Notes: a model not told the origin generated them from the letters alone. A stretch of DNA of 64,000 nucleotides from FEN-1297 sp021817845 (GCA_021817845.1 JAKAFW010000022.1:5645-69644); one strand, 5' to 3'; positions 41,929 to 51,940 are shown, counted from the stretch's first letter. Translations and numbers: made by a program.

Positions 41929-42300
41929 CTATAATTCATCGCGTTGTTTAATTACTTCAACTTCTACACAGTCAACAACTCCTCCGAGTGGGGGATTGTT
42001 TTTTCTAATTCGTACAGCAACTTTTTCAATTAAAGGAAACGCTTTCAAAAGTTCATCAGCAATTTTAGCTGCAAGTGTTTCAATCAAGTGATATTTCTGC
42101 TCAAGTGCAAGCTGATACATAAACTTATAAACTTTGTCGTAGTTAACCGTTTCTTTCAGGCTGTCCTTATGAGCTGCTGCCGAAAAATTTGTGTAAACAT
42201 CCACATCAGCTTCAAACTTACCTCCGACACTTTGTTCTTCTGATAAAACCCCATGGTATGCATAAAACGTTGCTTTTTTTATTCTTATTATATTTTCCAT
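41929..42300 (-). CDS. folB: Dihydroneopterin aldolase
   Basis: A 123-residue FolB. Signatures are FYAYHGVLSEEQSVGGKFEAD (residues about 12-32, written here without a break because it is contiguous only over shorter parts: FYAYHGVL, EEQSVGG), NYDKVYKFM, LIETLAAKIADELL with the catalytic-region Glu, and RIRKNNPPLGGVVDCVEVEV. It converts dihydroneopterin to hydroxymethyl-dihydropterin, the substrate of FolK, encoded next (start 24 bases after the folB stop). Confidence 0.94.
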   Translation of the reverse strand: MENIIRIKKATFYAYHGVLSEEQSVGGKFEADVDVYTNFSAAAHKDSLKETVNYDKVYKFMYQLALEQKYHLIETLAAKIADELLKAFPLIEKVAVRIRKNNPPLGGVVDCVEVEVIKQRDEL

Positions 42301-42382
42301 TTTATCCTTTTACTGAAGTAGCATAATATAGAGTATAGAAGAATTTTTAACTTAAATTTTTATTCTTCCGGTTGCTTTTTCA

Positions 42383-43114
42383 TTACTTCATTGCAATTAC
42401 ACCTAATGCTCTGCCCGAATGCAGTCCTTCTCTCCGGTATGAATGAAGCAAATTTTCCGACTGAAAACTGCAAAGCTTTGAAAGCTGAATATTATTTTTA
42501 GATAATCCAAAATTAACTAAAATATCGTAATTAATTTGTGAAACATCTAATAAAAATTTTGCTCCGTTTTCAAGTAAATACTTATTATCAAATAAAACCG
42601 CAACTTCCTTACCAATCTCATAATTCATTTGAGATATTGCAGGCGCAATATAAGCAATCAATTCGGGTGCGGAAGTATTAAAATCATCCTTAAGTTTATT
42701 TAAAGTTTTAAGTAAAACTTTCTTCTCCGTTCCGCGCCACCCCGAATGAATTCCGGCGATTACCTTATGTTTTGTGTCATAGAGAAATATAGCTGCGCAA
42801 TCGGCAGTACTTACCGCTAAGCCGATATTTTTTTTATCTGTAATCATTGCATCGCTGTCATCGTATATCCCTCCGCCCTTAACATAAGTTATCTCTTCTC
42901 CGTGCACTTGTTTCTGAAGAGCAATATTTTCTCTCTTCAAACCTAAGGCTTGAAAAAATAACGCCCTGTTTTCTTCAACAATATTTTTATCGTCTCCTAC
43001 AGACTGCGACATATTAAAATAAAACGGAGTATTTCTTCCGGCACCCACCTTTGTGCTAAATCCGAAAATTATTTCTGGGCTGGTATTGAAAATCTGAGAT
43101 TTTATTATAATCAT
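42383..43114 (-). CDS. pgeF: Polyphenol oxidase/purine nucleoside phosphorylase family protein (YfiH, PgeF)
   Basis: A 243-residue protein of the YfiH/DUF152 family. Copper/zinc-type ligands are visible: QKQVHGEEI (His about residue 70), STADCAAIFLYD (Cys about 107) and IAGIHSGWRGTEKKVL (His about 124). Relatives act on purine nucleosides and edit peptidoglycan precursors. The length is normal. It is the first gene of the minus-strand run that includes folB and folK, with an 82-base gap. Confidence 0.9.
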   Translation of the reverse strand: MIIIKSQIFNTSPEIIFGFSTKVGAGRNTPFYFNMSQSVGDDKNIVEENRALFFQALGLKRENIALQKQVHGEEITYVKGGGIYDDSDAMITDKKNIGLAVSTADCAAIFLYDTKHKVIAGIHSGWRGTEKKVLLKTLNKLKDDFNTSAPELIAYIAPAISQMNYEIGKEVAVLFDNKYLLENGAKFLLDVSQINYDILVNFGLSKNNIQLSKLCSFQSENLLHSYRREGLHSGRALGVIAMK

Positions 43115-43255
43115 TAAAAATAATTAGAAATGTTGATCGAAAATGTTCCGGCAAATTTAATAAAAATTTGTGAAGCTGTACACCAACCCTTTTAATCAAT
43201 TGAGACTGTACGCGGTAAATATTATATTGACTCATTAAATTTTGAGGTTAATAAA

Positions 43256-44035
43256 TTGCGAATATTGGTTTGTAATGATGACGGTATAGAATCAGAAGGG
43301 ATTTTTGCCCTAGTACAATCATTAAAAGAAATTGGCGATGTTACGGTAGTTGCTCCCCTTAAAGAACAAAGCGCCGTCGGTCATGCTATAACAATGCAGA
43401 TTCCTTTACGGGTTACCGAAAATTATAAAAATGGGAATTTTTTCGGATACGCTGTCAATGGGACTCCCGCGGATTGCGTTAAAATTGGGATAAGAAATAT
43501 TATGGCTGAAACTCCAGACTTAGTGGTCTCAGGTATAAATCACGGTTCAAACACTGCAATAAATATTATTTATTCGGGGACTGTTTCAGCCGCACGCGAA
43601 GCCGCAATTATGGATGTTTCTTCTATGGCGGTTTCCGTTACTAATCATTCCGCCGTTGATTTTAGTTTTGCGGCTAAGGTTTCAAAATTGCTTGCATTGA
43701 AAATTGTAGAAAAAGGTTTACCGGTTGGAACTTTATTAAACGTAAATGTACCGGACATCCCTGAAAAAAGTATTTCGGGTATCCTTTTAACAAAACAGGG
43801 AAAGTCTAAGTGGGATGATATTTATGAAGAAAGAAAAGACCCGGCTGGCAAAAATTATTATTGGCTGACTGGAAATTTGATTGAAGCCGATAAAGAAATT
43901 GATATAGATCAGTTCGCGATTAAAAATAATTACGTTTCTGTTTCACCTATTCATTTTGACCTTACCGATTATGATACCTTTAATAAGATGAAAAGCTGGA
44001 AGGTAGAGGAAATGCTGAATGGCAAGAATGATTAA
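43256..44035 (+). CDS. surE: 5'/3'-nucleotidase SurE
   Basis: A 259-residue SurE. It starts at TTG (43256) after GAGG. The metal site is ILVCNDDGIESEGI (residues 3-16), followed by VVAPLKEQSAVGHAIT, NGTPADCVKIGI and VSGINHGSNTAINIIYSGTV, all diagnostic. It removes phosphate from nucleoside monophosphates. The 3' end overlaps phzF by 17 bases, so the two are translationally coupled. Confidence 0.95.
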   Translation: MRILVCNDDGIESEGIFALVQSLKEIGDVTVVAPLKEQSAVGHAITMQIPLRVTENYKNGNFFGYAVNGTPADCVKIGIRNIMAETPDLVVSGINHGSNTAINIIYSGTVSAAREAAIMDVSSMAVSVTNHSAVDFSFAAKVSKLLALKIVEKGLPVGTLLNVNVPDIPEKSISGILLTKQGKSKWDDIYEERKDPAGKNYYWLTGNLIEADKEIDIDQFAIKNNYVSVSPIHFDLTDYDTFNKMKSWKVEEMLNGKND

Positions 44036-44909
44036 AATTTTTCAGATAGACGCTTTTACTGATAAACCATTCGAAGGTAATCCAGCAGGAGTTACTTTTG
44101 GCGACGGACTAACAACGGATGAAATGCAGTCTATAGCAAGGGAAATGAATTTATCGGAAACTGCCTTTATATCAAAACCAATCGGAACTTCCGGGAGTAC
44201 TGACGGAGTTGATTATAATTTAAGGTGGTTTACCCCTACTGTTGAGGTTGATCTCTGTGGTCATGCCACTATTGCTTCACTGCATTTTTTATTCGAGCAT
44301 AATATTATTAGAAATAGTTCTTGGATAAATTTTGAAACTCGTTCCGGTATTTTAAAATGTAAGATGGAAGCTGGAAAATATTTTATGCAGATTCCCATTT
44401 ATGGAAGCAAAAAGTTTTCAGGCAACGCTGATTCAGTTAAAAACGCACTCGGTATTGATGATAAGGACTTTGACAATAACTTCCCCTTTGTCCTTTTAGA
44501 AAACGGTTATTTATATATTTACTTAAAAACCATTGATGCATTATCAAAGCTTAAACCAAGCTATAAAGAATTATTAAATATTTCCGAGAATGGGAAATAC
44601 TTTACAGCTGCTGTTCCCTACACGCTTGAAACTATTGAGAAAGAAAATTTCGCTCACCTTCGATTCTTCGGACCTTATTATGGTATAGACGAAGACCCGG
44701 TTACAGGATCGGCTAATGGACCTCTACTTTTGGTTTTGAAGGAGCTTGGCTTGATAAAACCTGTGGGAAATGAAATCTCATTGTCATTTGAGCAGGGTGA
44801 TTTTATTTATAGAAGAGGAAGAATAGGCGTTAATTTTTCACAAGCAAAGAATGAACTCTTTATTTCAGGGAGTGCAGTTACAGTTATTAAAGGGGAAATG
44901 AATTTTTAA
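44019..44909 (+). CDS. PhzF family isomerase/epimerase
   Basis: A 296-residue protein of the PhzF family (diaminopimelate-epimerase fold). The conserved N-terminal IFQIDAFTDKPFEGNPAGVT, with the catalytic Glu in LSETAFI, and the second-half GPYYGIDEDPVTGSANGPL are present. Actual substrate is unknown; phenazine genes are absent. It overlaps both surE and the next gene. Confidence 0.92.
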   Translation: MARMIKIFQIDAFTDKPFEGNPAGVTFGDGLTTDEMQSIAREMNLSETAFISKPIGTSGSTDGVDYNLRWFTPTVEVDLCGHATIASLHFLFEHNIIRNSSWINFETRSGILKCKMEAGKYFMQIPIYGSKKFSGNADSVKNALGIDDKDFDNNFPFVLLENGYLYIYLKTIDALSKLKPSYKELLNISENGKYFTAAVPYTLETIEKENFAHLRFFGPYYGIDEDPVTGSANGPLLLVLKELGLIKPVGNEISLSFEQGDFIYRRGRIGVNFSQAKNELFISGSAVTVIKGEMNF

Positions 44910-47059
44910 TGCTCAACTTTGAAAAGATTGGTATAAATTTCTCTCATCCGCCTGTTTATTTTTTCTTGTTCCTAATTCTTCTAGCGGGTTATTCTTTTTA
45001 CGTTTACCGCTATACCGTTCCGCAGATTGCTACATCAAAAAAGATTTTTCTTACAACTTTAAGAGCCCTTGCACTTATACTTCTGCTATTTGTCTTCTTT
45101 GAACCGGTTCTTACTTTAGCCAGGAAAATGATTCTTAATCCCGTTAATATGATTTTTGTCGACAACTCCAGGTCAATCCAAATTAACGATGGTATGAACA
45201 GAGAAACTACAGAAAAGAATTTTATTAACGATCTTAAGAAAAATGGTTTAAACGGAAATTCCGAGTTATTCACCTTCGGTTCAAAAGTTTCTAAACTTAG
45301 CTATGATAGTATACAGCAGTTAAATTTTTCGGAAGGAAGTACTAATTTCGCAAAGATCTTCTCTTCAATTAATGGGGACGGAAAGAATATTGCTTCGATA
45401 GTCATCGTTAGTGACGGCGTAATTACTGAAGGTAGTGATCCAACATATACCGCGGCAAAACTCGGAATGCCAGTTTTTACTGTTGGCATTGGCGATTCTA
45501 CTGCAAGAAGCGATGTTTGGGTAAAGAATGTTTTAGCTAATGATTTGATTTATGCCGGGACCCCGACTTCAATTGACGCCATAATATCCAACACCGGGTT
45601 CACAAATAAAAATGTAACTGCCACACTTTACGAAGATGGCACACAGGAGGCACAACAAAATATTAAATTAAGCGCCGATGGAGTTCAGAATGTAAACTTC
45701 ACCTATACTCCAAAGTCAAGCGGCGAAAAGAAGCTTACTGTTGTAGTGTCTAACACAAAAGGTGAATTCACTTATGCAAATAATAAAAAAATATTTTACG
45801 TGAATGTTCTCAGTAGTAAAGTGAAAATATTGATTTTAGCTGGAAGTCCCTCTTCTGACTTATCTTTCATCAAAAATACATTGAGAGCGGACAGCAATCT
45901 TTCAGTAAATTCATACACGCAAATTTCTGCAGATCATTTTCTGGAAAAGAATTTTAATCCAAAGATTATCGATAGCACAAATATTTTTTTCCTTATCGGT
46001 TTTCCTTCTAAAACTACTCCGGATGATTTATATCAAAGAATTATTGCAGAGATCTCCAAAAAGGATAAACCCTTTTTTATTACTCTTTCAAGCGGAATCG
46101 ATTTCCAAAGGTTAAAAGAACTTCAATCAGAATTAGGATTTACGTTTAACAATATTAATCCAGACTATCTGGAAATTCAGCCAAATGTGTCTGCCGGTGA
46201 AGAAAATAACCCGCTGCTTCAAAACAACTCTAATAATATTTTGGATGCATGGAACAATTTGCCTCCCGTATATCAGCCGAATGTTGATTTCAAGGCAAAA
46301 CCCGAAAGTGACATTTTATCACAAATAAAAATTAACAACGTTCCAATCAATAAGCCACTAATCCTAACAAGAAGGCTTGGAGATAAAAAATCAATCTCTA
46401 TTTTAGCAAAAGATATTTGGCGATGGAAACTTGGAACATCAATGAAAAACTTGGACTTGTTTGATCGTTTTATTTTAAGCAGCGTTAAATGGCTTAATGC
46501 AAAAGGAAACAATAAACAGGTAACAATTAAGACAACAAAAAAAGTATATTCTTTAGGAGAAAATGTTGAATTCACCGGACAAGTTTATGATCAGACATTT
46601 AATCCTGTTTCCAACTCTGAGGTGACTATAAATATAAGCGGAGGAGGAGGGAATTCCCAAATCCAATTAAATTCAATCGGTAATGGTTTATATGAAGGTT
46701 CTTTTCAAACAAATAACGCCGGAGATTATAAATATTCAGGTTATGCCTCACTTAACGGAAAATCAATCGGAAAAGACAGCGGAAGCTTTAATTTAGGCGA
46801 AGTTGATATTGAAATGATAAACCCGAGGATGAATTATGATTTTCTAAACTTACTCGCAAACCAATCTAACGGAAAGTTTTTTTATAATTCTGATTATAAA
46901 CATTTATTCGATATTTTAAGGAATCTTGATAAAGAATCATCAAAAGAAAGAATTGAAACGAGCGAAATTTATTTATGGTCAAATGAGTGGCTACTGGTAG
47001 TTGTAATTATTCTTTTCGGAATGGAGTGGTTTTTTAGAAAACGGTGGGGATTAATATAA
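44909..47059 (+). CDS. Membrane-anchored VWA-like protein
   Basis: A 716-residue protein. It has two N-terminal membrane helices (about 14-31 and 45-65) and a degenerate von Willebrand A domain (about 75-200) with a MIDAS-like DNSRS (residues about 81-85) and IVIVSDGVITEGSD. A CARDB-like beta sandwich (about 205-300) and a glutamine-amidotransferase-like domain (about 305-530, VKILILAGSPSSDLSFIKNT) follow. A beta domain (about 540-630) and a C-terminal helix end the protein. It resembles BatA-type or DUF4159/VWA proteins of Bacteroidota. The start overlaps the phzF stop (TAATG). Confidence 0.8.
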   Translation: MLNFEKIGINFSHPPVYFFLFLILLAGYSFYVYRYTVPQIATSKKIFLTTLRALALILLLFVFFEPVLTLARKMILNPVNMIFVDNSRSIQINDGMNRETTEKNFINDLKKNGLNGNSELFTFGSKVSKLSYDSIQQLNFSEGSTNFAKIFSSINGDGKNIASIVIVSDGVITEGSDPTYTAAKLGMPVFTVGIGDSTARSDVWVKNVLANDLIYAGTPTSIDAIISNTGFTNKNVTATLYEDGTQEAQQNIKLSADGVQNVNFTYTPKSSGEKKLTVVVSNTKGEFTYANNKKIFYVNVLSSKVKILILAGSPSSDLSFIKNTLRADSNLSVNSYTQISADHFLEKNFNPKIIDSTNIFFLIGFPSKTTPDDLYQRIIAEISKKDKPFFITLSSGIDFQRLKELQSELGFTFNNINPDYLEIQPNVSAGEENNPLLQNNSNNILDAWNNLPPVYQPNVDFKAKPESDILSQIKINNVPINKPLILTRRLGDKKSISILAKDIWRWKLGTSMKNLDLFDRFILSSVKWLNAKGNNKQVTIKTTKKVYSLGENVEFTGQVYDQTFNPVSNSEVTINISGGGGNSQIQLNSIGNGLYEGSFQTNNAGDYKYSGYASLNGKSIGKDSGSFNLGEVDIEMINPRMNYDFLNLLANQSNGKFFYNSDYKHLFDILRNLDKESSKERIETSEIYLWSNEWLLVVVIILFGMEWFFRKRWGLI

Positions 47060-47068
47060 TGCTATTTA

Positions 47069-47187
47069 TAGTGCGACAAGTCGCAATTTTAAATTTTGAA
47101 TGTTGAATTTTGAATGAAACGCAATGAAATTTATCATAAAAAAATATCTTGACATAATAAACATAGAGTTAAACGGCAGTACTATAG
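47069..47187 (+). repeat. Repeat family R1, copy 5
   Basis: It starts TAGTGCGACAAGTCGCAATT, a compensated change that keeps the terminal GCGAC/GTCGC stem, and ends CAGTACTATAGG. It fills most of the space between the VWA-like gene and comF. Confidence 0.85.
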
Positions 47188-47218
47188 GTGAGATTAATAA
47201 ATTATAGGGAATAATAAA

Positions 47219-47902
47219 TTGAATTTTCTTACTGAGATAGCCGATTTCTTCCTGCCCAGATTTTGCGCTTCATGCAGCACTAAACTTATTACCCGGGAAG
47301 ATGTGGTTTGCAATATTTGTCTGAATAAACTTAATAGAGTAAACAAATCAAGAATTGCAATTCAATATTTAAGAAAGTTTAGGGAGACTGCAATTATTTC
47401 AGATTTCTATGCTCTTTATCTTTTTGAAAAGGAGAAAGAAGTTCAACGGATAATTCATCAACTGAAATACAATCATAGATTTCTAATCGGAAAGTTTCTT
47501 GGAGAGAATTTGGGAAGAGCAATTTCCGAAGTAATTCAACCATGGCAAATAGACATGATTATTCCTGTTCCGCTTCATCATCTTAAGAAAGCGGAAAGAG
47601 GATACAATCAATCTTTTTATATAACAAAAGGATTAAATAATATTTTACACATACCTGTTAATCAAAAAATAATAAAAAGGAAAAGATTTACGCAGTCTCA
47701 AACTAATCTGGACATGAAAGAGAGAGAACAAAACATAAAAGATGCATTCGCATTAAGGAGAGATTCTAAAATAAAGGGGAAAAATATTCTTTTAGTTGAT
47801 GATGTCGTTACCACCGGGGCTACGGTTAGAGAGTGCGGTAGATTATTGCTAAATAACGGAGCGAATAAAATATTTGTTGCTGCAGTTGCAATAGCAGATT
47901 GA
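47219..47902 (+). CDS. comF: ComF family phosphoribosyltransferase-like protein
   Basis: A 227-residue protein starting at TTG. An N-terminal zinc ribbon (CASCSTKL and CNIC, residues about 16-39) is followed by MIIPVPLHHLKKAERGYNQS, then KRFTQSQTNLDMKERE and the PRPP loop ILLVDDVVTTGATVRECGRL. ComF takes part in DNA uptake in competent bacteria. No other competence gene is in the window. It converges on argS with a 6-base gap. Confidence 0.93.
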   Translation: MNFLTEIADFFLPRFCASCSTKLITREDVVCNICLNKLNRVNKSRIAIQYLRKFRETAIISDFYALYLFEKEKEVQRIIHQLKYNHRFLIGKFLGENLGRAISEVIQPWQIDMIIPVPLHHLKKAERGYNQSFYITKGLNNILHIPVNQKIIKRKRFTQSQTNLDMKEREQNIKDAFALRRDSKIKGKNILLVDDVVTTGATVRECGRLLLNNGANKIFVAAVAIAD

Positions 47903-47908
47903 AATACG

Positions 47909-49537
47909 TTACATTCTTTCCGGTGCAGATACTCCTAAAACAGACAGGCCATTTTTAATCACTATCTTAGTCGCCATTGCCAATGCAATCCTTGCTTCGG
48001 CTAATTTTTTTTCGGTGCCAATTATTCTGCAAAATGTATAAAACCTATGAAATGCTGCTGCAAGCTCTTCAAGGTAACTGCAAATACGGTGGGATTCAAA
48101 ATACTCAGCACTCAACAAGATTTCATTCTTAAATTGATATAGTTTTTTTAACAACTGTTGTTCTTCGATTGAAGTAAGCAGATCTATATTTTCAACGGAA
48201 GATTTTAAGTTTTCATTTTCTATCATTTTTAGAATCGAAGATATGCGTGCGTTGGCATACTGTAGATAAAAAACCGGATTTTCATCCGATTGTTTTTTTG
48301 CAAGTGCAAGATCGAAATTCATATGTGTCGTAATGTTCCGCATGTTAAAAAAGTATCTAACAACATCACTTCCGACTTCATCAATAAGCTGGTCGATTGT
48401 AATATAATTTGCTTTACGAGTTGACATTTTAACGGCGACACCATTATCCATTATTGTTACAAATTGATGAATAAGCACTTTAATCTTTTCTGAGTTGTAG
48501 CCAAGTGCCTTTAATCCGGCAAGCACATCGGGATATGTAGCATTATGGTCGGAGCCAAAAATATCAACCATTAAATCATAGCCGCGATCAAACTTGGTTA
48601 TATGGTATGCAATATCCGGAAGACGGTAGGTTGGTTCGCCGGTAGACTTCACAATAACTTTATCCTGATCGTTGCCAAGCTCTGTCAGCTTAAGCCAAAC
48701 AGCGCCGTCCTTATCATAAGAAAGATTTTTTCCTTTAAATGTATTCAAAGCTTCAGTAATTTTTCCTTCTTCATAGAGAGAATTTTCATTAAAGAAAATT
48801 TTATGTTTTATATTCAATCGTTCTAGTGTTCTTTTTATATCAGTAAAAATTTCACTTTCAGCTCTCTCCTTAAAAATTCCTTCTGCATTTTCATTGACAT
48901 ATAGATCACCAAACTCATCATAAATGCTTTTGGCGATGTCTTTAATGTATTCACCCTGATAATGATCTTCCGGAAAATCTGCTTGCTGACCGAGCAATTC
49001 CAAATATCTTAGTCTTACCGAATCTCCAAGTACCCGCATTTGTCTACCGGCATTATTAAAATAATATTCACGATCGACAGTATAACCTATCCATTCCAAT
49101 AGATTTGAGACAGTATCGCCAAAGACTGCATTCCTTCCGTGTCCTACTGTAAGTGGACCTGTTGGGTTTGCAGAAACAAATTCTACATTTGCTTTTTTAC
49201 CGGAATATTTTTTTGACTTGCCGAAATTTTCTCCCTCTGTCAATATGTCATTTACTATTTGGGATATAAAGGAAGGAGAAAAAAAGAAATTTATGAAGCC
49301 CTGTCCGGCTATTTCAATTTTTGTTATAATTTGCTTATCGACATTTAAAGTTGAGACAATTTCAGTGGCTATTTCTCGTGGCTTCTTTTTTAATTGTTTT
49401 ACCAACAGCATGGCGACATTTGAAGAGAGATCTCCTTGGCTTTCAATTTTCGGTACATCGAAAGTAAGGTTCAGATCACGCAGGTATACCAATCTTTTGG
49501 CAGCTTCTTCAAAAATAGATAAAAGATACTCTTTCAA
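47909..49537 (-). CDS. argS: Arginyl-tRNA synthetase
   Basis: A 542-residue class I synthetase. An N-terminal Add1 domain (about 1-90) precedes the HIGH-type box NPTGPLTVGHGRNAVFGD (about 110-127), where the second Gly replaces the more common Ala. KMSTRKANY (about 353-361) is the KMSKS-type loop. The C-terminal DALR anticodon-binding domain (about 425-542) ends in the characteristic GLSVLGVSAPERM. Complete. Confidence 0.96.
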   Translation of the reverse strand: MKEYLLSIFEEAAKRLVYLRDLNLTFDVPKIESQGDLSSNVAMLLVKQLKKKPREIATEIVSTLNVDKQIITKIEIAGQGFINFFFSPSFISQIVNDILTEGENFGKSKKYSGKKANVEFVSANPTGPLTVGHGRNAVFGDTVSNLLEWIGYTVDREYYFNNAGRQMRVLGDSVRLRYLELLGQQADFPEDHYQGEYIKDIAKSIYDEFGDLYVNENAEGIFKERAESEIFTDIKRTLERLNIKHKIFFNENSLYEEGKITEALNTFKGKNLSYDKDGAVWLKLTELGNDQDKVIVKSTGEPTYRLPDIAYHITKFDRGYDLMVDIFGSDHNATYPDVLAGLKALGYNSEKIKVLIHQFVTIMDNGVAVKMSTRKANYITIDQLIDEVGSDVVRYFFNMRNITTHMNFDLALAKKQSDENPVFYLQYANARISSILKMIENENLKSSVENIDLLTSIEEQQLLKKLYQFKNEILLSAEYFESHRICSYLEELAAAFHRFYTFCRIIGTEKKLAEARIALAMATKIVIKNGLSVLGVSAPERM

Positions 49538-49582
49538 AATTTTTTCCGGTTTTATTGTTAAGAAATAAGGAGCAGAAGAAGG

Positions 49583-49981
49583 TTATTCTTGTTTTTTAAC
49601 CGTTCTCGGTTTTCTTTTAACAGGTGGTTTAAGTGCCGGGTCAGTTACTTCTTTTAATGGCGCATCACCCCAAAGCTTTTCCAAATTATAAAATTCTCTG
49701 GCTTCTTTTTTAAATACGTGTACAATTACATCAATGTAATCTATCAATACCCAGCTTAGAGCCTGATAGCCTTCCTTATGCCAATTTTTTATTCCTTCAT
49801 CTCTTAAGCTTTTATCGACTTCATCTGCTATAGCTTTAACCTGGGTATCAGAATCAGCGCTGCATATAACAAAATAATCAGTCATGGTTGTTAATTTCCG
49901 GAGATCTAGGATTTTTACATCATACCCTTTTTTTTCGAAAATCAGGTTTGTAATTTTTTTTGAAAGTTGAGTTGAATTCAA
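49583..49981 (-). CDS. rsfS: Ribosome silencing factor RsfS
   Basis: A 132-residue RsfS/Iojap protein. The signatures are LDLRKLTTMTDYFVICSADS, VKAIADEVDKSL, KEGYQALSWVLIDYIDVIVH and VFKKEAREFYNLEKLWGDAP. It binds ribosomal protein L14 and blocks subunit joining under nutrient limitation. The C-terminus carries an extra basic tail (KRKPRTVKKQE). It lies 11 bases after the LytR_C gene on the same strand. Confidence 0.95.
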   Translation of the reverse strand: MNSTQLSKKITNLIFEKKGYDVKILDLRKLTTMTDYFVICSADSDTQVKAIADEVDKSLRDEGIKNWHKEGYQALSWVLIDYIDVIVHVFKKEAREFYNLEKLWGDAPLKEVTDPALKPPVKRKPRTVKKQE

Positions 49982-49992
49982 TTTTTTTTGCC

Positions 49993-50481
49993 TTATTGAT
50001 TTGGTTTTAAGGTGTCAAAATCTTTTCCGATTACTACTGAAGCATCGAGAAAATAATTTTTGTTTATTTGTTGTATTATGTTTTTCCTGTCAATTCCAAG
50101 GGCATCGGCTATTTTTATAGCGTTTGCCGTGTTGCCAACCCGGTCTATTACTAATGTTTTTTCAACGTCAAATGAAATATAATTTCCAATTTGGACAACA
50201 TCAAAGTTATTCTTACGCAGAAATGAGGTAACGTTATCCGCAGCGCCCGGTACACCGCATCCATTCAATACCTCTACCTGAATAATTGAAGTTGTTTTTT
50301 TGGAGTTTATTTTATCTATCTCATTAATTTTAGCCCGTTGAAGTTTATGGAACAATGAATATCCAAGAAATATTATTATAATCCCCAGAAAAACGAGTAT
50401 AATATTGGTAAACAGGTTGGAAGTCGAATCTTTTAACTTATAATTAAGTGAAGCTTTGTCCGGTCGGTGTTTTTCATTCAC
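49993..50481 (-). CDS. LytR C-terminal domain protein
   Basis: A 162-residue protein with one N-terminal membrane helix (about 23-43) and a LytR_C domain (about 70-155): IIQVEVLNGCGVPGAADNVT, FDVVQIGNY, VIDRVGNTANAIKIADAL. It lacks the LytR-CpsA-Psr catalytic domain and so is a membrane-anchored accessory form. It lies directly upstream of rsfS, an arrangement seen in several Bacteroidota and Ignavibacteria. Confidence 0.88.
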   Translation of the reverse strand: MNEKHRPDKASLNYKLKDSTSNLFTNIILVFLGIIIIFLGYSLFHKLQRAKINEIDKINSKKTTSIIQVEVLNGCGVPGAADNVTSFLRKNNFDVVQIGNYISFDVEKTLVIDRVGNTANAIKIADALGIDRKNIIQQINKNYFLDASVVIGKDFDTLKPNQ

Positions 50482-50520
50482 TTGTTAAAATTATCCTGCA
50501 ATATTCTTTTAAGATAAGTC

Positions 50521-51012
50521 TTACCTCGAAAAGCCAAAATCATTATACCAGCCATTGCCGTAACCGCCGTACATGGAATAAGGTGAATAATAGCCGTAAG
50601 GAATATGATTATATTGAATCGAGATTGAAACATCTTTCCATGGTTGATAATTCAAAGCTACTCTGTTAAGATATATCCCGTTTATGCTATTCTGAAAACT
50701 TTTTCCCAGAGTGCTGTATGGAGCATTTACAACGCTTGCCTCTAGCTGTAAATTTAAATTTTTATTAAACTGATATGACATATTATTTGTATATACACCT
50801 AATGCCAAGCCTTGACCGCCAAACGAAGAATAGGACATGCTATAGGATTGTTTCATCTGAAAATCATTAGAATTTAGAAATCCGAATAAAGAATTGTTAT
50901 TATTATTAATCATTCCTTCTCTAACATCTGGTGTCGGAAGCCCTGAGTCCTTAAATTGAGCAAACGCTGTCATTGTTAACCCAACGAATAATATCAAAAA
51001 CATCTTTTTCAT
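50521..51012 (-). CDS. Hypothetical secreted protein
   Basis: About 163 residues from the ATG at 51012 (MKKMFLILFVGLTMTAFAQF), which opens a clear signal peptide; an upstream in-frame start at 51066 would bury it. The mature part contains an Asn run and alternating strands (GLALGVYTNNMSYQFNKNLN, LQLEASVV, VALNYQPWKDVSISIQYNHI), suggesting a small beta-rich envelope protein. The C-terminus is Tyr- and Gly-rich. I recognise no family. Confidence 0.75.
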   Translation of the reverse strand: MKKMFLILFVGLTMTAFAQFKDSGLPTPDVREGMINNNNNSLFGFLNSNDFQMKQSYSMSYSSFGGQGLALGVYTNNMSYQFNKNLNLQLEASVVNAPYSTLGKSFQNSINGIYLNRVALNYQPWKDVSISIQYNHIPYGYYSPYSMYGGYGNGWYNDFGFSR

Positions 51013-51103
51013 CTTAATACCTAAAAATTTTCTATGAAGTTTAAATAATTCATATAATAAAATCAATGAAAATACTTGTTCAATTGGAGTCTTGTTATTT
51101 GGA

Positions 51104-51460
51104 TTACAAAATTTTAGTAACCTTATTTTGTTTGTCGACTAAAACAATCTTTGGTTTATGTTTTTTTGCTTCTTCTTGGGTCATTTCAGAATACGTAATG
51201 ATTATTACTTCATCTCCGACAGCACCAAGCCTTGCGGCAGGTCCGTTGAGACATATCATACCACTTCCTGCGGGACCTTCAAGTGTATAAGTCTCGAATC
51301 TGTTTCCATTATTTACATTCACCACCTGTACTTTTTCAAACTGTAGTATATCAGCCGTTGAAAGCAAATCTTTATCAATTGTTATACTGCCTTCGTAATA
51401 AAGTTCTGCCATCGTTACCGTAGCACGGTGAATTTTTGATTTGAACATTTCTCGGGTCAT
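51104..51460 (-). CDS. panD: Aspartate 1-decarboxylase
   Basis: A 118-residue PanD zymogen. It self-cleaves at Gly24-Ser25 in YEGSITID to give the pyruvoyl cofactor. FKSKIHRATVTMAELYYEGS, TYTLEGPAGSGMICLNGPAA and GDEVIIITYSEM are the expected motifs. It makes beta-alanine for pantothenate. It is the last gene before a repeat-rich gap. Confidence 0.96.
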   Translation of the reverse strand: MTREMFKSKIHRATVTMAELYYEGSITIDKDLLSTADILQFEKVQVVNVNNGNRFETYTLEGPAGSGMICLNGPAARLGAVGDEVIIITYSEMTQEEAKKHKPKIVLVDKQNKVTKIL

Positions 51461-51628
51461 TACTGCCTAATTTTTTTATTACAAATATACTTAGTTTCGT
51501 CTCACAGTTTCAAGGAATGAATTATTGCAAAAAGGGTGTTTTTGACACTCCTTAAGCTCTTATGAGAAAATTTCTATAGCGTGGGAATGGGAAAAATGAG
51601 AGATCAGTGCAAGATAAGGGCATGAGAA

Positions 51629-51661
51629 GTGCATTCAGAGTGTATTCAGAGTGCATTCAGA
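51629..51661 (+). repeat. Three tandem 11-base repeats
   Basis: GTGCATTCAGA, GTGTATTCAGA, GTGCATTCAGA in direct tandem. The rest of 51461-51818 shows no gene. Confidence 0.8.
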
Positions 51662-51818
51662 ATTTAGTGTTGATTTGCTTTCTCTTCTTTGAGCGTTTTG
51701 GAAGAATTAGTACATATCAGCGATAAAGTTATAAAATGCAGAGAAAAAGAACCAATGTTTTACTACATCTAACGTATTAAATTGTAATATGTTAGTCAAG
51801 AAAGAAATAGAAATGCCA

Positions 51819-51935
51819 TAGCACGGCAAGCCGCAATTTTGAATTATGAATGTTGAATTTTGAATGAAACGCAATGAAATTTATCATAAAAATATCTTGA
51901 CATAAAAAACAAAGATTTAAACGGCAATACTATAG
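51819..51935 (+). repeat. Repeat family R1, copy 6
   Basis: It runs from TAGCACGGCAAGCCGCAATT to CAATACTATAGT with the intact core. It is followed within 6 bases by an R3 palindrome copy. Confidence 0.88.
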
Positions 51936-51940
51936 TAACC